A stretch of DNA of 64,000 nt. Source: Gaertneriomyces semiglobifer (Eukaryota > Chytridiomycota > Chytridiomycetes > Spizellomycetales > Spizellomycetaceae). Both the position numbers and the translations under genes were made by a program. Positions within the stretch are counted from its first letter, which is position 1; each line of letters starts with the position of its first letter. Location: the NCBI GenBank assembly GCA_025558075.1, contig JAHLKF010000014.1:417130-481129 (forward strand). Reading direction: 5' to 3'. This document shows positions 32,572 through 43,642 of the stretch, in pieces. The notes under the pieces are model-generated. The model was not told where the DNA came from and searched no databases. It saw only the letters and a program-made list of their open reading frames with translations.

Positions 32572-32895
32572 CCTTGATTTTAATGTTGGTTTGCGGGCAG
32601 AACACGGCGTATGTGGCGATAGGTATTGAGCAATTGTAAGTTTTTGTTACCTTGATTTTAATGTTGGTTTGCGGGCAGAACACGGCGTATGTGGCGATAG
32701 GTATTGAGCAATTGTAAGTTTTTGTTACCTTGATTTTAATGTTGGTTTGCGGGCAGAACACGGCGTATGTGGCGATAGGTATTGAGCAATTGTAAGTTTT
32801 TGTTACCTTGATTTTAATGTTGGTTTGCGGGCAGAACACGGCGTATGTGGCGATAGGTATTGAGCAATTGTGCGTTTTTGTTACCTTGACTTTCA
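32572..32895. repeat. 78-bp minisatellite, four full units
   Basis: Units start at 32572, 32650, 32728 and 32806, each beginning CCTTGATTTTAATGTTGG and almost identical; a fifth begins at 32884 and diverges at once. Since 78 is divisible by three and the unit lacks stops in one minus-strand frame, a 115-residue frame with a 26-residue period results. It has no start context or further sequence, so I do not call it a gene. Confidence 0.93.
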
Positions 32896-34841
32896 ATCAT
32901 GATTTGACAGGACAGGGTGAATATGTTACGTGCAGGAGCCTCGGCGTTGCTTTGGATTGCAATCCGTCTTTGTAATCAAAGATTCCTTCTTGGCACAGTG
33001 CTGGGTGCTGCGGAAACACTGATAGGAGTTCAAGCGTATCGGTCGCTGTAAATCGCGCGGAAGAAATGATATGTTTGTTGATACAGCCAGGCGGATAGTT
33101 GTAACGTTCTCAGGTACTTGCTGCACGCTTGGGCGGCCTAATCGCGGAGGGTTAGGATTAAGATAAAAGAAGAGTCAACTGGCTGCCCCCGTAGACTCAC
33201 ATGTATAAAGGTCCGTTATATTTATACTAGAGCGTCCAATATACAGGGTCGGCAAAATAAAGTCAGAAAGTCAGGTCATATTCGTCATCCATAACACCGG
33301 GGTCCAGCGGTGATAACCAGAGATTTCTTTTCTTGTGTGTGTTCCAATTTCGTACAAAGCTCCTGACACTTTGTCAAATTGTGCATGCGATGAAGTTAGA
33401 ATCGCATGCATTCATCGCATGCAGAATTTGGCAAAGTTCTTCTGTTGCGCAGGCAAGGACAGCACCATCACCTTCAGTTTGAGCATTCCCCGAGCGAGTT
33501 TCACTACTGATGAGAGACTCTCTATTCTACGGGGCACGCCATCGTCTCCATCTCCCACAAGACATTGAAACCAGGCCCCAGATACACGAGCATAATGGGG
33601 CGAACGAGTTTGCCGACGTAGTATAGCCGGTAATGCAAATGCTTGCTCGCTTTCAAGGTATCCACATGTATGCTCCCATTACCCGCAGCAAGGATGTTTC
33701 TCATCAAAGCTTCTCGCTGATCCCGAAGCGTCTTTGCTGTTTTCAGGAAAACATCGGCGACCTTTTTGTCGTTCTCAACCGGCACTTGTAACAGTGGTGG
33801 AGCATTATTATAGATTCTCATTAGCGTTACAGGGTTGCAGTGGACAATTTATGACGGCGGGATACTAAGCATCAAGCAACCATGTCTTTCAAGCCGGTCA
33901 TATTGTGGATGGGCCGCGGCCGTCAAACTGGGAACGCAGCGTTGCATTTACTCCCTGTTTGGCGGATGCGAAACGGTCTCTGCACGTGCGGTGGTCAAAA
34001 CAACTAACGGTTACGATCTGAAGAAAATGAAACGTTGCATTCCACAGCCTCGCAAACTTGGGCTGACATCGACACTCAGGGACACATCGTACTCCATAGC
34101 TGAACGCCACTCAAACTCTCGACCGACCGATCCATGAAACCCGCCCAATCAACAGCCAGATTCAACAGTTCAGAGAGTACGTATGTCGTAGCCCGGCACT
34201 GAGGTGTCATTGACAAATGACAGTCCACCATCCAACATTCTCACATCCCTCCCCGGTCTACAGAGAAAGTAGCGTGCCGGAGAAGTTAAACGACATGCTC
34301 CAGCGCGGAGCAGGGAACGATCATGTCAACAAAGGGCATTCTTCCTTTTCGACTGTAGGAGCCTTCTGGGACTACCACACAATCTCCACAGTAAAAACTT
34401 GTAGCTGCAAACGATGTGCAGCTCACTGCCCCCTCGGCAAAGTACGCCGCATTTCTTTCCAAATGAATAAGCAAATCCACCGCTGTCTGCCGCCTCTGTA
34501 TCATATTCTCCGTATTGTCTGAAATGACGTTGTCATCCGGCCATCACTCGTTGTACTCTCTGCACTGCGTTTACGGGGGATTTTCCCATCGCACCTCATC
34601 GCTCAAACTCACTCGGCAGACGTCCCGCACTTTCTTTGTTATAGTGGCTGCATGTAGTTTGATTTATCCATATTTGATTCACACCATGTCGGGTTCGTGT
34701 GCGAATGCGCAGTTAAAATTAGGTTAAGAACGCGCGAACACAGGTTTCTTTTCAAGGACTTAATTTTGTCTGAAAACCGCATAACAAACATCTCCCGGTA
34801 TTCTCTGCCTACTCGTTAGTCAACAGACATTGCATATTCCC
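32896..34841. other. relic-rich subtelomeric stretch
   Basis: No intact gene is supported. A minus-strand frame at 33522-33821 (KVADVFLKTAKTLRDQREAL, then KHLHYRLYYVGKLVRP) has protein-like composition and may be an exon or fragment of an unrecognised gene. Other open frames (33835-34137, 34217-34522) look random. GCATGCGATGAA / TTCATCGCATGC around 33385-33422 forms a short inverted repeat. Confidence 0.35.
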
Positions 34842-36058
34842 ATGGGCATTTCTCAACCTCCAGTAAATCCGTCTATCATGGCTCTGTCGCATAGGGTCGA
34901 CCCACTGATTGCATATCCCGACGACGAAGACTTTCGATCATTGGTCTTCCGTCCACCGTTGATCACACTTCAAAACATACTGCATCGGTCAGGTTTTACT
35001 TCTGCTAGCAACTGGGACCAGTCGTATCATGAAGCGTTGAAACCGTACGTTATGACCGACTTACCACCAAGTCATGTTCTCCCCGATCGTTATTTTCCAT
35101 CGGATGAAGAATTGAATCAACATCAGAAATTGTTTGAGTTTTCCATGGCGGACCTCCAGGCCGAACATTTCACTTTTTCGAGTATCAAACATCCGTGTCG
35201 GGCTTTTTATGCAAAGCTCTTGAACATAATTCAAGCTGGTTGCGAGGGGCCCGTCCCCGCCGGCTCTCCCCTTTGCGGGTATTCCGCTACATTCACCAGA
35301 CCAGGGTCATCAGCTGTAAATGATAAACCAGCTAAGGCGGACAGAGTTTCTGAAGAGTTATTAAAGCTTTTTGTTAGTTACTGGGCAGAAGAGGAGGGTT
35401 CTTTTGCTATCAATGAGAGAAATTTGACGATAAATGTCAGGTACGGGCATTGTCACGGAGTCATTGAAGGGAAGCATTTGCCAGTCGAACCTAACATTTA
35501 ATTGCGTTAGAGCGGAAGCGTTCAAGTTCGGTGCTCGGATATGCCGCCAAAAGGTCGCGATTGGGACAGACGGGTATCTAGGTATATCCGACAGAGGCGA
35601 TAAAGCAACGCGCATTCGATCCGCGGTTGGATGTTTCCTCGAAGCGAGGCGTCGACTACATCGAAAGTCCCCAGAAGCTATCCTCGCCCAAATCACCGGG
35701 GAACTTATTTCTGTCGCACAGTTTAACCAATCCAAGCGACGACATCCAATCCCAGAAGTAAGGGTGTTGTAGTTTCTTTCTGGTATCCGTTTTGCTTTGA
35801 CACCCCATTTGTTAGTCCTTTGGTATGTTTATACATCACCGAAGATGCTTGATTGTATCTGGTATGTTTTCCGCAGAATATTTAGATCATGTAGAAAATG
35901 GCGCGGGTCCAGGCGCAGGAGACCACGTCCTTTTAAAAGCGACCCGAGAATATGATTTGGCCAATTGTGCGGACAGAAGAGAGTTTGGCAGATGTATAGT
36001 CGGACTGATCAGATATTTACAAAGTGGCGAGTCATTCGTGGGAACTTTGAAACGGTAA
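34842..36058 (+). CDS. restriction-endonuclease-like (CR-type) protein, three exons
   Basis: Exons 34842-35440, 35511-35757 and 35816-36058 join in phase across 70- and 58-nt introns (donors GTACGG and GTAAGG; acceptors GCGTTAG and TTGTTAG) to 362 residues. The ATG at 34842 is used; MALSHRVDPL at 34878 is an alternative. After an N-terminal helical part, the segment IGTDGYLGIS, then GCFLEARRRL, then ILAQITGELISV, then ESFGMFIHHRRCLIV fits the order of a PD-(D/E)XK fold: Asp, E-x-(K/R), Gln helix, and the strand after it. The Lys of E-x-K is Arg here. The same order occurs in the nuclease-kinase fusion at 53.9 kb, but no kinase follows. Such domains occur in Crinkler/CR effectors; function here is inference. 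GTAACG at the stop could be a further donor. Confidence 0.62.
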
Positions 36059-38118
36059 CGGCTCGTCTGCTTTGGGAGGGGTTGAGGCCACGGAGGTTGA
36101 CAAAAGGGCATATTGATACTAAATACATGCGCCGTTCGTACAAAAACAAACCATCCGGGACATCGATGTAGTCAGGTTTCAAGTACTAACTGAACTGCCC
36201 AGGTTCACGCTGCGAATCGAAATCCACATTAATAGTTTGGGTTCTGCAATCCAAAAACGTCGTTTTATTCGTTCGACGGAGTGTACTACCGCGGGTATTA
36301 ATGACAACCGCACGGGAGTCCTACCTTCTAATTCATCGTGAAAGATTGGCCTGTCGAAAACAATCTCTTCGACGAAACGTAGCCATGAAAAGGGGTGTCT
36401 TGCGCCAAGTCTTGGGCAAGGCTCGCCAGCAAACGCATCCGCTGGTCTAGCGTCGCATGCTTTGTGGGGGAAGAGATTCTTCTACTGCAATCAGGTAGCA
36501 TTCGCTAGGAATCCTCCAAAGACGGCCGGAGACAGCTGAAATTGCGCCGTCGATACCAAGCGCTCTTTCGCCACGCTCTGTTGCCGTAATTACGACTGCG
36601 GGCCGGCGTTATGGGTTCTTTCTGTAAGGTCATGCGAGAGAGGCATAACGGTTTGGGCAGGTTTCACCGATTTCTGCACGGTTCTTCCTACCACCATCCC
36701 AGCCAGCTACTCACCTCCCTCACAATGAACCGGGCGATTTTCATTTGAGCGCCGGCTATCCCGTACATGCCAGCTAAGCAGATTGCGATGTAGTCCCAAT
36801 CGACAGGATCGACAGACAATGCCTCTACCACTTGGGGCAACATCAATTGCTACACGCCCAGTAAGCATACTTTTGGCGTGCAAACGGTGTCACGTATCGG
36901 GAAAGTCGCCCGTTGACTTGCAAATACTATCGAGGGAGCTCTGCCCAGAATATATGCGGGCTGCGCGGGGTCAGACCTCGGTTTTGCCGGTACGGCAACG
37001 GACTCATTGCTTTCTGCCAACCGCTTCTCGTGCAGCCGCGCAGAGGTGCAGAAGAAACGACCGATCGTTTAGCTCGTGGTCTACGGTCATGTTTCGCCGT
37101 ATCCCGAGTAACGATGCCTGTACTGTGGTAACTCTGGCACCGAACAAAGCGTACCTGTTGCTGTTTAGTGTGGATAAAAGAGCAAAGCGTCAAAACTTCG
37201 ACTAGCCGGGGTCAGTTGCAGACGAGTGCCGCCATGGGGCTGCTGCAGCACAGTAGCAACGTTCTCCACGAGCTCTAATCTAGGGCCAATAACAAGAGCT
37301 CCCGTGCGCCAAACAAGAGTAAGGACAGCCACAGCGCTCCACGGCACCTATGACGCCAAAAATTCGGAAAGATGAGGGCGACCCCTACACCAGCTTGCTT
37401 TCAACCGATGTTGCCTCCTTCAGGTACAGCGCAGATTGGACACTATGCATCTCGGTGGGCCCCGACTTGCTCGACCTTGTGCGTGAGATCAATGTACTGA
37501 GAGGCTCTTCAGGTAAACCCCAAACCAGGGAAACCAATATTCTAAACAGTCATCGTGGAATATGGCTGCCTGCGTGCAGCCAGAAGCAGCCTGATCATCT
37601 TTTTCTCATGCATACGTATCAAAATTCCAAGCCCTTTTTTCTATCTTTCACCATAGCTGTTGCGTGACTAGGCAACAAGCGAAGCAGAAGACGCTGCAGT
37701 TAAACAAAGTTTATGCACCGAGCACACCGGTCGAACCCTGTCGACGTTTGGTTCGTGTCGTTACGGCACTACGGGTGGTGCTATAACTTATAAGTTATAC
37801 GTCGGCGCATGCTGCGGTCCGGTAAGTAAGCCGTGGGCACTGCAGTCTCCCCGGCTCCGTGGAGCAGGGCCTTATGTCCCGGAAACTGACAAAAGGCAGC
37901 GTATGGTGTATACATAGCGGGTGAAGCACCAAAGGTGTCGTGGCACATGTAATATTATGATGTGTGTATCGCGATTCGCCTTTGTCGTAAGGGTATCCCA
38001 AGTCCTTTGGCATGCTGCACTTACAGTAGATGCTGATTGATTGGTACGAAAATGTCTGTGCGCGTATTGGCACAACCTTGGCATTACTGGACACTCTCCG
38101 AAAGAGTCCGCCATCATT
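36059..38118. other. stretch without a supported gene
   Basis: Only short frames. 37350-37667 begins with an ATG (MTPKIRKDEGDPYTSLLSTD) and encodes 105 residues of unrecognised, protein-like sequence; the other frames (36783-37205 and antisense) look random. No repeats longer than about 20 bp were noticed. Confidence 0.35.
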
Positions 38119-41070
38119 ATGGCAGGACAGCAGAAGATAGAAGAGGGAATCCCTTCATCCCCTTCCCTGCTGAATTATAATCAGAAACGCGTCGCGGAGT
38201 TGTTACGTAAGTTTTGCGATCACGTGCATTTGATAACATAGATATTGCTGACATAATGCTTATTCAATTGGGAGCGGAGTCTAAAAAGGGACGTGAATGT
38301 TGACAGACGGATTTGTTTTGACAGGCAGTCGCGGCGCTTTTGCACATGGTACCAATACAAACAACTTGTACAATTCTGCTACCTTGGTCAGATTCCTTCT
38401 ATTATTGTGGTACATCACATACTTACGCTACCTTGCCTGGCGAAGGGCCTTTGATAGCTCCCAAGTTCCTAGCTTTAGACACTTGATAGAAGCACAAAAA
38501 CTACTCCCATGCGATGACTGCAGACGATCAATCGGCTCTAGATTCGTTGTTCGCTTTTCTTCCGGGTTTGTCTCCGATCGAAAAAAGGGAACTCCGGACG
38601 GTCTTCATGGGGTGGATGCAAGCGATTTGGTCGATTCGCCAGAGGGCCGTGTCTTACCAGCCGTAATCGCCGGCAGCTTGACAACCATAAGAGCGGCTCC
38701 GTTTATGTATGCCCTGCGAACATTTGGAAAACTGGCAATGATTCACACCGGCAGCAAATCTGGTGTGTGGCCTCCTGATCAAGAAGCCTGACACCGTACT
38801 AACATGATCAACTCTTCACAGCAAATGCATATTCCCGTGCAGGGAATCACTTTCTGGCATTTGATGTAGATGCTTCGTCCCAGATCAAACAATTTATGAA
38901 CCAACATGGAGTGTCGCTTATGCGGCCCGGGGTTCGAGGTGCTTCCAAGGAGGCCACTGTTAAAAGGTTCATTCCCCGCGCACTTCATCGGCTCGGCACC
39001 ATTTTACCACAAGACTATCCCTCCCTTGCAATGCCTCCTTTTGCCATGACAAGCGCTAGAAATGCACTATTGCGCGACTGGAGTTGCCGATTCGAATTCT
39101 TCCCATCCATGGAGAATGCGTGCCAGATGCTTGTGGCGGAACCTGGCGTTGGGAAAACCCATTTTTTGGTCATGCTTACTCTGGCCCTGAAGTTATGGCA
39201 TCAGGACTCGATCGTCACAGTGTACATTTCCTTGAAATCCGGAATCTGCCCATCACATGCTCTTTACACCGCTCTGTACCTCGCTGGTCACACTGACGTC
39301 GTCAACGCGCCCGGGAAAAATATTAGGAGCCTGGTCAGTTGGGCGACGTTTGAGAAGGAACTTGGCGTGTTCATTGTGGTGGATGAGTTGCAGGAAGGCG
39401 CAGCGTGGAGAGATGTACTTGATGTCAGTCGTTTGAGAGACGAACTACAATTTCTCTCTGAAACACACCCCAACCTCTGGGTCATTTTTTCGGGGTCTTC
39501 TCAATTTACCGTGGCTCTTACACTGGGAAATTCGCATCGCGTTAGGTTCCCTAGACGGTTCACGCATCACCAAATGCTTGCGTGGTGTTTAAAGCGGAAC
39601 CAGGTTACTCTGCGATTTGATAGACCAGTCAGTTCGCGCTCCGAATTTTTTCGCATAGTGGAGGAAATGCTTTCGCCCCACGTCGTGGAGCACGACACGG
39701 CTGTGTGGTCGCTGGAGTATGTTGCGCAGTCAGCCCTTTCGGCAACGCCAGCGCCTGTGGATATCGATCAGGATTTCATCGCCGCAGACGAGGAAGAGTT
39801 TGAGTCCCACATGATGAGGCTTTTTGTGGTGACCGGTGGTAATTTGCGAAAGCTGTTCGGAGATGCGGGGCTTTTGATTCGAGGCGGAGGCCGCGAAACG
39901 TTAACGCCCATTACTGATGATAGGGTCTTCGAAGAAGTGTACAATCAATGTCGCGTGTACGATGGGTGGCGTGCGGACGCTAGTGATAATCCCGAGATGA
40001 GAACGTTGATCACTCTGATGGACGCCTTGTTCGAAGCCAATTGTGCCCTGTTCGACCAAACCAGGGTCGAGCAAGTCGGTATTGACTTTTTTGATCTTGT
40101 CAGCGTATCTCCCACGGACTTGCAGCCTACAGTCGAGCTGGAGCATGTGCTTTCCTTGGCCGATCAAGGCCTGCTCAGTTTGAATTTGGGTTCGACGGGA
40201 GACCGATGGATATCAGTACGATTCTCGCGCCCAGCTCTTTTCGTAGCGATACTATATCTGCGCAAGCTGAAGGACAAGTGTGCGGTGGAGGATCTATGGG
40301 CAGCACGCATTGTACTTAGTTCCGCTGGTGTCATGATGGAGCATGTCATCAACAAGGCTCTTCTTGAGCACGGTGGCCTCGCTGAAGAACATTTAGACAA
40401 TGCCATCGGGGTTAGAGCCTATGAGAATGCTTACCTCTCTGTGATTCCGGCGTTGACTAGTGACGGCCTTTTTTCCGAGAGCGCCTGGTGGCACACAACC
40501 ATTAAACAACCCATCGTACTAGTTCTAGTGGATAACACCGTGCAGCGATCTGAGGAAATTGAGCGCATGAACCGGGGCCGTAGAGTGCATTTTGGAAAGA
40601 GCACGAGACTTCGCCGGTATGAAGACATGTTGGGTACGCTGCTTCGCACCTTCCCTCACAACAAACCAGGCGGCGGCGCAGGTTCGTTGAGTTCGTTGTT
40701 TTCTTGTTTCTCCGCGGTATTTGCCCACTGACCACGGGCTTTAGATGCCATAGTCCTGAACGCAGGACACGTCGACTTACTGCAGTATAAAGCAGGTGCA
40801 TCTGACTTCGACAGGGAGCAAATTCGTGCAATTATCGCGAATCTCTCAAATGCACAAAATGCGTTCCAGGAAAATTTCCGTTTACTTGGCATTTCCTTGC
40901 CGTTTAAGATGCATCTCCTCACTACTAGGCCGCTCAACAATGCTCAGAAAACGGAGCTGGTGAGGAACGGGGTTCAGGTGTGGGACCGTACTCACCTCGC
41001 CAGCGTCTGGCCCGCCGCAATTAAAGAACTACGGAAGAAATTTGCGAAAGCGGAGGGAGTGCATCAGTGA
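38119..41070 (+). CDS. P-loop NTPase with C-terminal nuclease-like domain (Crinkler/CR-type)
   Basis: The firm exons are 38822-40681 and 40745-41070. The 38763-38821 intron has a textbook TACTAAC branch site; the last intron is 63 nt with GTTCGT donor and ACTGAC branch. The best 5' model adds 38119-38206 and 38325-38762, all in phase (903 residues), but a rival frame starting at 38514 (MTADDQSALD) also reads well, so the N-terminus is unsure. Walker A is EPGVGKTHFL (about 39143-39172) and Walker B is FIVVDELQEG (about 39370-39399); WVIFSGSSQF fits sensor 1. The last exon begins exactly at an Asp (DAIVLNAGHV) followed by LLQYKAG, the D-x(n)-Q-x-K pattern of Crinkler-linked nuclease domains. 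Chytrid and Mucoromycota relatives are considered nuclear-acting effectors or selfish-conflict proteins; nothing here shows which. No signal peptide was seen. Confidence 0.68.
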
Positions 41071-41186
41071 CGTTTGCTTATTTTCTTCCGGGAAATGATC
41101 GCCATGGTCTCGAGATGCGTGCTCACCTGGTACGTGGGAGCAGGGGGGCTTGCTGAAATTCTTGAGAAAATACACCCTTCGGATTA

Positions 41187-41235
41187 CGATTGTCAGGATG
41201 AATAGTATAGTTTGTCCTATTCATCCTGACAATCG
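41187..41235. repeat. perfect 19-bp inverted repeat (hairpin)
   Basis: Arms 41187-41205 (CGATTGTCAGGATGAATAG) and 41217-41235 are perfect reverse complements around an 11-nt loop. It lies 117 bp after the NTPase-nuclease stop codon and could fold in that gene's 3' untranslated RNA, or be the end of a small mobile element. Confidence 0.9.
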
Positions 41236-41364
41236 TGATGGCATAGTTTAGCATAGAAGCTACCATAGAAGGCACAGTTGACATCATCAATGGCCATCTA
41301 CCAGGACAATATGTTCAGCATGACTATACTGACAAAAGCAGCATTGAAGTGCGGAAATGCCAAG

Positions 41365-42900
41365 TCACTCACCCCCCAACAAATCACCGCATAGCACCGC
41401 TTCACTAGCAGAGAAAACGTCCGAATACTTGAGGGTAAAGTCCATGACTCGACATCCCCTGTTACGACGACTCCACTCGCCAATCTGTAGGAACTTCGTA
41501 GCGTCCAAGATTGTCGTAAATTGATAGAAGCCCAGCATTCCACGTTCGAATTCATCCGGTACAGAATGCTATCCAACAGGTCTTTCGATCCTTTCGTTGC
41601 CTTTCAAGCGAGCCGACTCAGCCTCACAATGGTTATCCGTCCAAGTGCCCTTTTTGGCTTCAAGCCAAACCAATTCGTCCCCGTCCTCCGTAACCCACAT
41701 CATGTCGGCTTGTCGTCCGTGGATATTTTTCTCATCAAAAGCTGCGTTTCTCGGAGCTTTCTCTCCTTATTCGCCCTAGCAATCTCCTCCGGTGGGGTTG
41801 TATTCACGGCCAATGGTGCCAAGGACCGGAAGAGCTGATCCCAACGTCGCATGTATCCCATGTCCCATGTTGCACCGCTGCGTCTCCAATCCAGCAAACT
41901 GTTAACTTAGATGAGCATTGCGACGAGATGACCACTGAATGAAACTTACAAATACAAAATAACCGCGTACAACTCAGGACCAGGCCATGCAGCTGGTGGC
42001 TTCAATCGCAACACCCTCTCCAGAGCAGCTTCAAGGGTTGGTTTCTGATCCGCGATCTAGAAGCTGGTTAGTGCCAACATTACCAGCTTAGCCCTATGAA
42101 GTCCTTATATGCTGAAGTTCAACAATAAAATCATGTTGTTCCTTCATGGTACGGTCTTCGGAAAAGATGTTCCTATTGGAAAAATACTTTGCTGAAGGAC
42201 GCTTCTTCCATATCGCGCACACATGGTCGAAGTCCTTCGCAGTCATAACACTAGGATCCCTCTGCATCAGCCTTTGAACCTCGTCAAGATCGAAGATGAA
42301 TGAATGAATTGGACTTCAGTAGCAAAGATGAGTAAGACACGGCAATTTCTATGAAGTTCTGCGTTGGTGCAGACTACCTTTCTTCTTCCATACGAATTGC
42401 CAATTTTGCCATGATATGCTCCAGTGTGCTCCTAGACGGCAAGTTTGTCCTCTACAAGGTTCTCAATTGTTGTTCAACCCAGCAATTTCTCTCCACCAGC
42501 ATTACATCTTCCGCGTCATCGTCTATGCTTGGGTACGATTCTTGAAATGAAGGAAAGTACTCATCTTCATCACTACTGGATCTCCCATCTGGCGTCACAG
42601 GACTTACAAGGGAAATACGTCAAAAGCTGGACGATGACATAAGTAATCAAAATGCACAACAGATAAAGTACCGTTCATTTGTTGAGGGCAACTGTGAATC
42701 AACTGCTTGTCGTGAATCCGACCAAGGGTGTGGCAAGTCTCGAGACGACGTCGTGGACTGAAAGGGCGTTGTCTCTTGAGTGGTCGCAGACAATCGTCTA
42801 CAGCCCCAAGTTCTGTTCCCAAATGTACAACCTCAAAGGCAGCCTGGGCGGCAATTCGTTCATTACTGCGTAAGGAAAATTCTGCTTGAACAGCCTCCAA
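41365..42900 (-). pseudogene. decayed restriction-endonuclease-like gene
   Basis: Several minus-strand segments read as one former protein: SSSDEDEYFPSFQESYPS and VMLVERNCWVEQQ (about 42450-42580), then FDLDEVQRLMQRDPSVMTAKD, then PTLEAALERVLRLKPPAAWP, then LLDWRRSGATWDMGYMRRW, then GRQADMMWVTEDGDELVWLE and AKKGTW (about 41640-41720), and GMLGFYQFTTILDATKFLQI. GRQADMM with LVWLEAKK is a PD-(D/E)XK active-site pattern (Asp, E-x-K). Plausible introns separate most segments. Two in-frame TAG codons (near 42453 and 41571) and a frame change just before GRQAD break it. Other genes in the window use TAG as stop, so these are real nonsense codons or errors. An upstream frame (42604-42900) may be the N-terminal exon. 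Confidence 0.6.
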
Positions 42901-43365
42901 AGTAATGCTCTGATTTGGAAGCCGTTAATGCGGGTCTCGGACAAACGCAAAGTTAACGAACCTTCTTGAGCTGGTTGAGCTTCTTTCCCATTGCGAAACC
43001 ATCGTCAGTTGTGATGGTGGCGTTTTCTGAAAGCGCAGATTCGATGGCACGCGTGAGAGAAGTATGGTAGCTCGAGGTCTATTTGTGAGGACGTGGTCCA
43101 GTCCAACAGATCTCACAACATGCGCAACCCAGTCTGGCAGCGTCCACAAAGCGCACGGATATCGAAATATTTCAGTATAGTGTCCTGGACGATCATATTG
43201 ATGGTAGATGGTGCTGAGCGAACAGGTATATAAGGTGATCCGTCTGCTTCCCACTGGCACATATGCGAGTATATAAACGTGCCACTCGTCGATCCAACTT
43301 CAACTCTTCGCCTACTTTCTCAAGCTCAACTGATTGCGCCGGATGGCGCGGTAGTAGCTGTAACC

Positions 43366-43642
43366 GAAAACAGGTTCCCGCTCGGGCTCCTGGCTTAAAG
43401 CAGCTCATCTCTCGTCTGACTGCACAGCGGCCATTCCCGGGATGGGTTTGACGTTTGGGCTCCCACTCCTCGCGTTAAGTTGAGGTTTGCTACTATCGCA
43501 TAGGACTGTGCAGTTGAAAACAGGTTCCCGATCGGGCTCCTGGCTTGAAGCAGCTCATCTCTCGTCTGACTGCACAGCGGTCATTCCCGGGATGGGTTTG
43601 ACGTTTGGGCTCCCACTCCTCGCTTCAAGTTGAGATGTGCAC
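43366..43642. repeat. 150-bp direct repeat, two copies
   Basis: The blocks from 43366 and from 43516 share GAAAACAGGTTCCCG, GCTCATCTCTCGTCTGACTG, CATTCCCGGGATGGGTTTG and TTGGGCTCCCACTCCTCGC in the same order, with a few substitutions over about 125 bp. They are exactly 150 bp apart. No coding function is evident. Confidence 0.88.

Noticed and set aside
32549..32896. 115-residue minus-strand repeat protein
   Set aside because: It arises from the 78-bp minisatellite and has no unique sequence or start context.
41365..42900. TAG recoded as an amino acid
   Set aside because: The ML-domain, EDE1-like and LPMO-like genes end at TAG at the expected place, so TAG is a stop here.
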